Shown one piece after another: positions 1-8,400 of a stretch of DNA of 64,000 nucleotides. Each line of letters begins with the position of its first letter. The first letter of the stretch is position 1. This DNA comes from an uncultured Clostridia bacterium. GTDB lineage: Bacteria > Bacillota > Clostridia > UBA1381. The DNA lies in the NCBI GenBank assembly GCA_934454215.1, contig CAKSGG010000006.1, positions 1 to 64,000 of the forward strand, given 5' to 3'. A model generated the notes under the pieces. That model was not told where the DNA came from, did not search any database, and saw nothing but the letters and a program-made list of their open reading frames with translations. A program made the position numbers and the translations under genes.

Positions 1-330
1 GGCGGGCAGGGTAAAAAGCATTTTACTTAATTCCGTGTGTTCTGCATCTAAACTCAATCAGCCCCGACGGGTCTGTTACCTTTAGCGCAGAGCGTTCAAT
101 AAATTGAACTGCATACGAAATTAACTCATGGCGTACCAATGTACGACGGCGGGCAGGGTAAAAAGCATTTTACTTAATTCCGTGTGTTCTGCATCTAAAC
201 TCAATCAGCCCCGACGGGTCTGTTGTATTCAGCACAGAACATTCAATAAATTGGACTGCACACGAAATGAATTAAAAGGCATTTCGTATGTTTTGCGTTT
301 GAAATTCAATCAGCCCTTAAAATTCTTTTT
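1..330. repeat. Tandem copies of a dispersed structured repeat
   Basis: Bases 1-77 and 148-224 are identical, so the unit recurs every 147 bp. A third, more degenerate copy follows to about 330. Each unit carries the small palindrome GTAAAAAGCATTTTAC and is bounded by CACACGAAATT / AATTYCGTGTG arms that can pair. The same unit is found inverted at about 48175-48350. The 381 bases before tRNA-Gly hold this array and the tRNA promoter. A 73-codon open frame inside it is only the repeat read as codons, so I call no gene. The left end is cut by the window edge. Confidence 0.85.
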
Positions 331-335
331 GGGTC

Positions 336-364
336 TTGACAAAATGTGAAAAATATAGTAATAT
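336..364 (+). promoter_or_regulatory. Sigma-A promoter of tRNA-Gly
   Basis: TTGACA at 336-341, a 17-bp spacer, then TAATAT at 359-364. It lies 18 bp before the tRNA, just after the last degenerate repeat copy. Confidence 0.8.
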
Positions 365-381
365 AATATATGTAAATATAT

Positions 382-455
382 GCAGGCGTAGTTTAGTGGT
401 AAAATGTCAGCTTCCCAAGCTGAGGTTACGGGTTCGATTCCCGCCGCCTGCTCCA
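382..455 (+). tRNA. tRNA-Gly, anticodon CCC
   Basis: The cloverleaf folds by eye. The acceptor arm is GCAGGCG with CGCCTGC. The D arm contains AGTTTAGTGG. The anticodon stem TCAGC/GCTGA encloses the loop TTCCCAA, giving anticodon CCC. The T arm contains GGTTCGATTCC. The 3' end is discriminator T followed by an encoded CCA. A strong promoter lies upstream and a terminator follows. The 3' end of the opposing ecfA frame runs into the tRNA from the other strand. Confidence 0.96.
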
Positions 456-1282
456 TTTAATCGTGAGGCTCTAAGCCTCACGATATTTTTTTCGGTTTCT
501 TCAAGCGTGTAAGACGGCTTTATGTCAAATCCGCAGTGCCTTAAATTCATCATCAGCTCCGTTGTCTGCGGAAGAGCCAAGCCTGCTTTTTGAATTTTCT
601 CCGCATTTGAGAATATATCCGACGGCGTACCGCTCAGAATAATTCTGCCGTTTGATAAAACAATAATTTCGTCCGCAAGCTCCGCCGCCTCCTCCATTGA
701 ATGAGAGGCAATTATAATTGTACGTTCACTGCCGAACGATTTCAAAAATTTATATAAATCTGCCGCCGCTGTCGGGTCAAGTCCTGCTGACGGTTCATCA
801 AGAACAAGCGTCTGCGGATTCATGGCAAGCACTCCTGCGATTGCCGCACGGCGCTTTTCACCGCCCGAAAGCTTAAACGGCGAACGTCCGCATAATGTTT
901 CCGAAAGGGAAACAGCGTTCATTGCCGATTTCACAAGCCCTTTTACTTCATCTTCGCCAAATCCCAGATTTCTCGGCCCGAACGCTATATCGTCAAAAAC
1001 CGTTTCGGCGAATAACTGATGCTCGGGATATTGAAACACAATTCCCACTTGTGCGCATATTGCTTTCATATCGGTTTTGCTTGTTATTTTTGTTCCGTTG
1101 ACCGTTACCGTTCCGCTCTGCGGTTTTAATAACCCGTTCAAATGCTTTAAAAGCGTTGATTTTCCGCTGCCGCTCTGTCCGATAACGGCATATGTTTTCC
1201 CGTTTTCAAATTTTACGGAAATGTTATTCAGCGTTTTTGCGCCTGCACTGTATGAAAAATTTACGTTATTCAGTATAATCAT
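407..1282 (-). CDS. ECF transporter ATP-binding protein (EcfA type)
   Basis: ATPase subunit of an energy-coupling-factor vitamin importer, acting on the inner face of the membrane. Visible motifs: Walker A GQSGSGKST (about residues 35-43), the ECF-type Q-loop region FQYPEHQLF (about 82-90), signature LSGGEKRRA (about 138), Walker B LVLDEP (about 158), and H-loop ASH (about 191). The start ATG overlaps the stop of the upstream ABC-ABC-S gene by 4 bp and has a GGAGG site. The 3' end is odd: the frame runs through the tRNA terminator and 49 bases into tRNA-Gly antisense before a stop. About the last 25 residues are therefore antisense tRNA/terminator sequence, and the native tail probably ended near residue 265. 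The catalytic core is complete. Function as an ATPase is secure; the substrate comes only from context. Confidence 0.9.
   Translation of the reverse strand: MIILNNVNFSYSAGAKTLNNISVKFENGKTYAVIGQSGSGKSTLLKHLNGLLKPQSGTVTVNGTKITSKTDMKAICAQVGIVFQYPEHQLFAETVFDDIAFGPRNLGFGEDEVKGLVKSAMNAVSLSETLCGRSPFKLSGGEKRRAAIAGVLAMNPQTLVLDEPSAGLDPTAAADLYKFLKSFGSERTIIIASHSMEEAAELADEIIVLSNGRIILSGTPSDIFSNAEKIQKAGLALPQTTELMMNLRHCGFDIKPSYTLEETEKNIVRLRASRLNGAGGGNRTRNLSLGS
462..492 (+). terminator. Rho-independent terminator of tRNA-Gly
   Basis: A 9-bp perfect stem CGTGAGGCT/AGCCTCACG with a CTA loop (462-482) is followed by ATATTTTTTT. It lies inside the 3' coding frame of the opposing ecfA gene. Confidence 0.92.
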
Positions 1283-3618
1283 GCTGTACCTCCGAAAATT
1301 CCGTATTTCATTTTTATTCTGTCCGCCTTTTCTATCATTGGCATTGATATGAAATAAAGAAATATTGCAGTCGAACAGCCGTGAATTACATCAAACGGAA
1401 ATCCCGATATATAATATGAAAGAAACATTTTTATATTGGGGTTTTCCTGATACATTATAACGGACGCAGGGTTCATAATTCCGCCGTATATAATCACAGT
1501 CGCAAGCGCTCCGAATATGCACAGCGGCAGTTTTCTTTTTTTCAATCCGTAAAAAGCGCCCGAAACAAATCCGATAAGCCCCATTGCAAGCATCTGCCAC
1601 GGAGTCCACGGTCCTTGTCCGAAAAGGAAGTTCGATACAAGCATACACATAGCGCCGACAAGAAATCCTGACTCACCGCCGAAACATATTCCCGTTATAA
1701 TTGTAACCGCCGCCATGGGCTTGAATTGGGGCAGCATATAAAACGCACCCCTGCCGGCAACTGCGATTGCACACATTACGCTCAAAACCGCAAGTTCGCT
1801 TGCCTGCGGCCGGCGCTTTTCAAATGACAGCGCAAACGGAATCAGCGTTTCGGGTATGATAAGCATACTGATTATATAGTATTTCCTGTCGTCAAGCCAA
1901 AACACGCCCGCAAGAGCGGTAAACAGAATGAGAATAACACTTATAAGCATAGGAATTACGCCGTTTTTGCGCTTTTGCCGTTTTTCGGGGATTGGCTTTT
2001 TCGGTATCGGTATTTTAATGGGTTCAGATGTTTTTCTTGACGGAATTTTTCCGCCGAGAGCCGATATTATATCCTCTGTGAGAACGGCATTTGGAATGAT
2101 ATTCCTTGCCATTCGGTCAGCCGACGTGGTGTAAAAGCTTTTGCCTGAAAAAAACCGTCTTGGCGGTTCATCGCTTATGATTGCTCCGTCAAAAAACATG
2201 GCGCATCTGTCCGCATATTCAGCGCAGAACTCGATGTCGTGTGATACCATGATTATCGCTGCGTCAAGGCTTTTCAGAATTTCGGCAAGCTTTATTTTAA
2301 AATGAGCGTCAAGCCCCTTTGTAGGCTCGTCCAAAAGAATTATCTGCGGTTCGGTAAGCAGGATTTTTGCCAGCGCCGCACGCTGCTGTTCGCCGCCCGA
2401 AAGGTCGTACGGGTGACGGTCAAGCAAATGACTTATTTCACAGAGCTTTGATATTCGGTCAATCAGCTTTTCATTATCCGATACCTCCGACAAATCATCA
2501 AAGACTGTGTTTTTTATAAACAGCGACTGCGGATTTTGAGGCAGTGCCGCAATTTTTCCGTCTGTGACAATGCGCCCTCTGTACGGCTTGTTTATGCCGC
2601 TTATGAGTGAAAGCGCCGTTGTTTTGCCCGTTCCGTTGCCGCCGACTATTGCATATAATTCGCCTTGATGTATTTTTGCCGACAGGCCTTTTATTATGTC
2701 GGGTTGGTTTTTTTCGTATCTGAACCAAACATTTTTCAATTCTGCGGCTATGGGCGATGATAAAACGGTTTCGTCAAATGAAATATCCTTTTTTATATTC
2801 GGCTGATTTTCAAGCCAATTTCGCCCCTCGCATACCGTTATGGGACATTCGCCCTGAGAATTGACGCTCATGAAAACACGTACGGGCGCAGGCATGGCGT
2901 CATACATATCGTTATCGGAAATAATTTTACCTATGTTTTTCGGAATATCATCGGCTATGATTTTCCCGTCCTCCATAACGATTATGCGGTCGGATATGGG
3001 AAATGCGTCATTGAGATTATGCTCCGCAAGAATTACGGTAATTCCCGTTTCACGGTTTATTTTCGATACCGTTTCAAGAAAATCATGTGCCGCAATCGGG
3101 TCAAGCGAGCTTGTCGGCTCATCAAGAATCAGTACATCGGGCTGCATAATCATGACGGAGGCAAGGTTCAAAAGCTGTTTCTGACCGCCCGAAAGCTCAC
3201 TGACGTTTTTATGAAACCATGTCTGAATCCCGAAGAATGAAGCCGTTTCGGCGGCTCTTATGCGTATTTCCTCTTTCGGCATTGAAAGGCTTTCAAGACC
3301 GAACACAAGCTCATGCCACACCTTATCGGTTACAAGGCTGTTATCGGGGTTTTGTGCAACAAATCCGATTTTTTTTGCCTGCTCCGCCTGTGAAAGCAAA
3401 TCAATATCAAAGCCGTAAAATTTTATTGTTCCGTCACGTCTGCCGTGCGGTGCGAGTATCGGCTTTAAACAGTGAAGCAAGGTGGACTTTCCGCAGCCCG
3501 ATTTTCCGCAGAGTGTTATAAGCTGACCCTGCTCAATATTCAAGGATATATTTTTCAGTACATATTCGGATTGGCTCGGGTATGCAAAGGAAAAGTTATT
3601 GATTGTAAAAATATTCAT
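1279..3618 (-). CDS. Fused ECF transporter: two ATPase domains plus S component
   Basis: A 779-residue fusion. The first ABC ATPase spans about residues 1-235 (Walker A GKSGCGKST at 38, LSGGQ at 142, ILDEP at 164, AEH switch at 198). The second spans about 293-500 (GGNGTGKTT at 326, LSGGEQQRA at 406, LLDEP at 428, SH at 459). A basic, proline/lysine-rich linker follows (about 525-552). The end (about 553-779) is a multi-span membrane region resembling ECF S components, including the motif GQGPWTPWQM. ECF S components bind the vitamin; ATPases are usually separate proteins, so A-A-S in one chain is notable. The gene is coupled to EcfT upstream (4-bp overlap) and EcfA downstream. The DUF4430 neighbour suggests cobalamin or another corrinoid as substrate, by inference only. 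Confidence 0.88.
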   Translation of the reverse strand: MNIFTINNFSFAYPSQSEYVLKNISLNIEQGQLITLCGKSGCGKSTLLHCLKPILAPHGRRDGTIKFYGFDIDLLSQAEQAKKIGFVAQNPDNSLVTDKVWHELVFGLESLSMPKEEIRIRAAETASFFGIQTWFHKNVSELSGGQKQLLNLASVMIMQPDVLILDEPTSSLDPIAAHDFLETVSKINRETGITVILAEHNLNDAFPISDRIIVMEDGKIIADDIPKNIGKIISDNDMYDAMPAPVRVFMSVNSQGECPITVCEGRNWLENQPNIKKDISFDETVLSSPIAAELKNVWFRYEKNQPDIIKGLSAKIHQGELYAIVGGNGTGKTTALSLISGINKPYRGRIVTDGKIAALPQNPQSLFIKNTVFDDLSEVSDNEKLIDRISKLCEISHLLDRHPYDLSGGEQQRAALAKILLTEPQIILLDEPTKGLDAHFKIKLAEILKSLDAAIIMVSHDIEFCAEYADRCAMFFDGAIISDEPPRRFFSGKSFYTTSADRMARNIIPNAVLTEDIISALGGKIPSRKTSEPIKIPIPKKPIPEKRQKRKNGVIPMLISVILILFTALAGVFWLDDRKYYIISMLIIPETLIPFALSFEKRRPQASELAVLSVMCAIAVAGRGAFYMLPQFKPMAAVTIITGICFGGESGFLVGAMCMLVSNFLFGQGPWTPWQMLAMGLIGFVSGAFYGLKKRKLPLCIFGALATVIIYGGIMNPASVIMYQENPNIKMFLSYYISGFPFDVIHGCSTAIFLYFISMPMIEKADRIKMKYGIFGGTA

Positions 3619-4469
3619 GCCGATACCCTCCGTTTATAAAATATTTCTGCGGCAGACGGAATTGTGCATAAAATAAAATATACCGCATAGACGGAAAGTG
3701 CATACGGTGCTGTCGGTATTTTGCCGATTGTCGGGAAATATTTAATGCGGAGCGTTCCGAATCCGAACAGAATATATACGGTGGAGGCGAGAATACACGC
3801 CAAAACGCCGCCGTCGCGCAGGTCAAACCGAAAATTTGAGAATGATGTCCTGTGCGGAAGTCCGTAGCCTCTGCTTTTCATGCTGTCCGCCGTTTCAACC
3901 GAGTTTTCAAGAGCCTGAGTTGTAAGCGCCGACAAAACCGCAAGCCCGTTTCTTATTCGGCTTTTATCATTAATTATACATTTTCGTGCATTTGAAATTT
4001 CTTTAAGCTGTGACATAAGTCTTGGAATAAATCGAAGTATCATCGAAAAAACAAGCGAAAGAGACGGGATTATGCGCCCGAAAAGATAGATTATTTTATC
4101 GCTTGTCATTATTTTATTGTAACAGGAAAACCAGCATACTGCGGAAATAATCATACAAGCCGCACTCAAGCCGTAAAGAATTGATTCAAGCGTCAGCGGA
4201 TTGCCGTTTGGGAAATACGCTATTGTATGAACTCCGGCATGGTTAAACAGCGGATTCATTATTGCGGATAAAAATAAAACGGGGAGCATATACCGTAAAT
4301 TCGTTTTTACCGACCTTATACCGCCGAGAATTACGGAATATACAAATCCGCAGATTAGAGATATTGTTTGACATACGGGATTCATGAAAAGCATGGAAAA
4401 CAATATAATAAAAGCAAAGCAAAGAAAGCTCACCAAAGGGTGAAAGGCTTCAAATTCACTGCGCCGCAT
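3615..4469 (-). CDS. ECF transporter transmembrane protein EcfT
   Basis: Membrane scaffold that couples the ATPases to the S component. It is strongly hydrophobic with about five or six predicted spans and ends with a basic tail (YKRRVSA). The typical EcfT coupling motif is seen as SMKSRGYG, near two thirds of the length. A GTG at 4478 is in frame, but an AGGTG ribosome site six bases before the ATG at 4469 favours the latter (284 residues). It overlaps the end of the DUF4430 gene by 14 bp and the start of the fusion gene by 4 bp, so all four genes form one translationally coupled operon. Confidence 0.88.
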   Translation of the reverse strand: MRRSEFEAFHPLVSFLCFAFIILFSMLFMNPVCQTISLICGFVYSVILGGIRSVKTNLRYMLPVLFLSAIMNPLFNHAGVHTIAYFPNGNPLTLESILYGLSAACMIISAVCWFSCYNKIMTSDKIIYLFGRIIPSLSLVFSMILRFIPRLMSQLKEISNARKCIINDKSRIRNGLAVLSALTTQALENSVETADSMKSRGYGLPHRTSFSNFRFDLRDGGVLACILASTVYILFGFGTLRIKYFPTIGKIPTAPYALSVYAVYFILCTIPSAAEIFYKRRVSA

Positions 4470-5157
4470 AGTCAGCACCTACATCTGCACCCATATCGCA
4501 TGTGTAAAGAAATTTTAGGTCATCGCCGTCTTGGAGCTTGTAATCGGAACAGCCGTAATTGGGGAATTTGTCGTTTACGCTGTACGTCCAGCCCGACAGC
4601 TCGCCGCAGTCAAACTGATAAATATTGGCTATGCCCTCGACATAGACTGTATTATATGCCGCAGTTTTTTGAAATTCCATATGAATATTATCTTTTTTTA
4701 ATTCACGCTGAAGTACGTCAAAAGCGCTTTCTCCGTCGGAAAACTTAACCTCGGTTTCGGGAAGTACGATTCCGTCGTCGGGGATTATTTTTATTTTTTC
4801 AGCAGAAAGCTTGTCCGTATTGTTGAGAATTGTGTCACAGCGTACGGAAAGCGTACAGGTCAGATAATCGTCCGTTGCCGCCGATTTACTGTCGGTTTTA
4901 TTATCGGGCGCTTTTTTTGACACTGCACCGTTTGACGGCTTTGCACTTGTTTTCGGTGCGGCTGTGGCTTTAGCGCCGTCCGATGACGGAGCTTCGCTCG
5001 GTTCGGGCGATTCGGTTTGTGCAATTGGCGTGGTCAGATTTTTTGAGTGAAATTCTTTTTTTGTAATGTCCTTTTTCTGCATACCGAGAACAACCACCAA
5101 AACCATGGCAATTATAATTACAATGCTTATTATATATTCAATTCTGAATTTCTTCAT
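4456..5157 (-). CDS. Membrane-anchored DUF4430 (transcobalamin-like) protein
   Basis: A 233-residue surface protein. Residues about 8-26 form one hydrophobic N-terminal segment, without a lipobox cysteine, so it is probably a signal anchor. Residues about 35-90 are a Ser/Pro/Ala/Lys-rich linker. The C-terminal half carries the DUF4430 fold, including GWTYSVNDKFPNYGCSDY and YTCDMG. DUF4430 is related to the C-terminal domain of transcobalamin/intrinsic factor, the corrinoid carriers, and often sits beside ECF transporters. As first gene of the ECF operon it probably presents the ligand to the S component. Corrinoid specificity is an inference. A consensus promoter sits just upstream and leaves a leader of only about 30 bases. 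Confidence 0.85.
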   Translation of the reverse strand: MKKFRIEYIISIVIIIAMVLVVVLGMQKKDITKKEFHSKNLTTPIAQTESPEPSEAPSSDGAKATAAPKTSAKPSNGAVSKKAPDNKTDSKSAATDDYLTCTLSVRCDTILNNTDKLSAEKIKIIPDDGIVLPETEVKFSDGESAFDVLQRELKKDNIHMEFQKTAAYNTVYVEGIANIYQFDCGELSGWTYSVNDKFPNYGCSDYKLQDGDDLKFLYTCDMGADVGADYAAQ

Positions 5158-5193
5158 ATCAAATAACTCCTATAAAAAAATTTATCCACAGTA

Positions 5194-5222
5194 ATTATAA
5201 CATAAAATGCACTTTTTTTCAA
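5194..5222 (-). promoter_or_regulatory. Sigma-A promoter of the ECF operon
   Basis: Read on the minus strand: TTGAAA, a 17-bp spacer, TATAAT. The transcript would start about 30 bases before the ATG at 5157, leaving no room for a cobalamin riboswitch. An AGGAG ribosome site precedes the start. Confidence 0.85.
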
Positions 5223-5465
5223 TTACAGTATATTTACAAAAAGGCAAATAATTATTTAACAAACTGAATTTTTTGACGCTGTGCCGCAGCTGCAATACCG
5301 CAAAAAATGCGGAATTGATACTTTTTTAAAAAAACGCATAGCAGAACGGCGCAAAAAATATGCTTTTTTTGATATTGTTAAAACATAATAATTATGATAG
5401 GATTATTATAAGAAGATTTGTTGAAAATTACAAAAAGTATGGCGCTTTGAAAGGGGAAGTTTTTG
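5223..5465 (+). promoter_or_regulatory. Upstream region of the large beta-helix gene
   Basis: Together with the ECF promoter this makes the 305-bp intergenic region 5158-5462. It holds no gene. A short hairpin CCGCA/TGCGG (about 5298-5312) runs into GAATTGATACTTTTTT (5312-5327). The same 16 bases occur at 10870-10885 upstream of the SLH-protein gene. Candidate promoter elements near 5368-5400 (TTGATA or TTGTTA with an A/T-rich -10) are weak, and I cannot fix the start site. An AAAGGGGAAG ribosome site precedes the ATG at 5466. Confidence 0.45.
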
Positions 5466-8400
5466 ATGAAAAAAATCGTTTCTGCCGTTACGGCTTTGGT
5501 TTTGATTTTGGGAATATGTATTCCGTCAGCGGTAATTGCCGAAGATACGGCAATACAGGCATCTGAGCTTACGGACTATGTAAAAGGCGATAAGAGAGAA
5601 AATGTATTTGACGCTTCCGCACAGGGCGGATTTGCATATTTGTGTTCCAATAATAATGCAACATTTACTTATGACCTTGATTACGGCAAAAGCGTGAAGT
5701 GGTATGTAAGAGACGGCGGCTTTTCAGTGGCGGAGGCTTCGCACGGCTTTGAGGGATTTGAACTGGGAGACAGAAATCTGCCGTTTGATTTTGAGCCGGA
5801 GGCAGGAAAAACATATGCCGTATATGCGAGGGTGAAAAATGATTCAAAGAACGGAGTTATCCCGCACTTCGGCGCTGCAATGAATGACGATTATGATACT
5901 TCCTCAATATGTTATACGAATGAATACGGCGCAGAAGGTATGGCGCTTGACGGCAGCGGCTGGCAGGATTTTAAAGCTACAATAACACTGCGCAATAATT
6001 ACAGGCATATAAAAGACATTTATAAAAACGTATTTTTCGGACTGCCCGTAAACGGTTCATACATATGCCCCGATGAAACGTCATTTTTGGTTGACGCTTC
6101 AAGTTCGGATTCTGTATACGTTGCCGAGGAACAGCCGTATGATATTGAAGTAACGGCGGATAAAACGGTTATTTCGAAAAACGGCTCTGTAAATTTCAGC
6201 GCAAGAATGTTAAATCAGCTTGAAATTACGGGTGCGCTGTCACAGGAGTTTGAATGGTATGCACTAAGCGGCGACAAAGAAAATTTTGTGCAGGGATTTA
6301 ATTTTTCAAATAACGGAAAAAGCTCGGATGTGACTGTTTCCTGCGATGAAAGCGTAAAGCAGGGCAATTATATAATTGCGGCAAAATCAAAGGTATACGG
6401 TTACGTTCGCCTTACGAATATTGTTGTAAAAAACGGAAGCCTTAACGACAGAACGGCGCCGATTCCGCAAAATATGATTCCCGATGCGTCTGCCGATGCG
6501 GGGCAGACATATCTGTTACAGAGAAATAATACGAAAATAAGCTATGACGGATACAAAACCTCCGATGATTCTATCGGGGGATATTGCGTGAGATATGTAT
6601 ATACCGGTAGCGGTAATTTTGATATAAATGACGAGAACAGCACATTCAGAGGGTTCGGCGGCTTTGAAATAAATTCAAATACCCGTACTTTCGGATTTAA
6701 TGCGGAAAGCGGAAAGACGTATGCTATCCGTGCAAACGTTAAAAACGGTTCTCAAAACGGTGCGGTCTGCCGGTTCGGTGCGGCAATGAACGACGGATAT
6801 TCGAGCAAATACATTGCTGTCAATGAATACGGTAAAGCGGGAATGGAGGTCGGAGAGGATTGGACTTCGTTCAATGCTACGATAACATTGCCCGAAAATT
6901 ATGATACATCGAATAAATGCGCAAGTATTATATATATGGGATTTGCCGATAAGTCACCCGAGGGTTCGGCATTCTGGCTGGACTGCGCAGCTATGGATTC
7001 TGTATATCTGGCAGAGGAAAAGGCAGTTGAAATAGGAATTAAAGCGCCTGACGAATACAGCATAGAAAACGGCAGTGATATTGACATCAGTGCAAGCGTA
7101 CTGAATCAGGTAGGAGTGAAAGGCAGGCTTTCGCAGGAGCTTGACTGGTACTGCGTCAGCGAGGATATGTCTGAGGCTGCGGACGGCGTAACAATCTCCG
7201 AAAACGGCGATGGCATAAGAATACACGTATATAATGCGGAGCGTATAAAGAACGGAATAAGAGTTGCTGCGGTTTCCGAGCAATACGGGCTTGTGTCGGG
7301 AATTACTCTGGGTAAAAAGGCTGAAGAAAAGATTAATATATATGTGTCATGCAGCGGAAATGACAGTGACGAGGGAACACGTGAAAAGCCATTGGCAACG
7401 CTCGGCGGAGCGCGTGACAGAGTAAGACATATAAGAAGCAAAGGCATAGCCGCACCGATAGACGTTATATTCTTCGGCGGTGAATATTATTTTGAAAATA
7501 CTGTCGGATTCGGGACAAAGGATTCATCGCAAAGCAGAGTTACATATAAAGCCGCTGACGGAGAAAATGTTATTTTCAGCGGTGCATACGATATTGATAC
7601 GTCGAATGCAAAAAAAGTAACAGATTCGGCAGTTTTGTCAAGACTTAATGAAAATGTATGCGATAAGATAATTGAAATTGACCTGTCCTCAATTTCCGAT
7701 AAGCTTGTTCAAATGACGCCTGCGGCAACCATACAGCAGCTTTGCGGAAATATTGAATATCCCGAGCTGTATTTTGACGGTGAAGAACAAACACTGGCTC
7801 AGTGGCCGAACGGAAATGCGGAATATTCGCAGTATCAATATATTTCCGATGATGAAATAGGTTATACCGAGGATAATCCGAGTAACTGGACTTCGGCAGA
7901 AAACTGGTGGACAGGAGGATATTTTAATTATGATTTCCGATATACAAGACTTCCGGGCGAAAGCGTGGATTCGGAAAATAAACGTATACGGCTTTCAGCG
8001 GATAAGTCAAACAGCCTGTATCCTTATGAGGGCAGAGATGACCTTACTCACCGCTGGAAAGCGTTTAATCTTTTGGAAGAACTTGATGTTCCTACAGAAT
8101 GGTATATTGATACGGACAGCAATAAATTATATTACTATCCTCCGCAGAATATCAAAAACGGAAGAATGTCATTGTCGGTGCTTAAGACTCCGTTTGTTTC
8201 GGTAACGGGAGCGGATAATATTTCTTTTGAGGGAATAGAGTTTACAAAAACGCGCGGCAATGCAATTGAAATAACAAATGCAGACAGCATATTGATAAAC
8301 AAATGCAGATTTACCGATATAGGTGTTGACGCATTCAAAACAATAGGCACGAATGAAGCCGAAACAGATAAAAATTACTGGCAGAGACAAAAGCTCGATG

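Noticed and set aside
1..330. CRISPR-like array
   Set aside because: Units recur every 147 bases with only two good copies and no short identical repeats separated by unique spacers.
128..349. A 73-codon protein at the left end
   Set aside because: It is formed entirely by the repeat units and the tRNA promoter, with no ribosome binding site.
5158..5222. Cobalamin riboswitch before the DUF4430 gene
   Set aside because: The consensus promoter at 5194-5222 leaves only about 30 leader bases, and no B12-box-like motif is seen.
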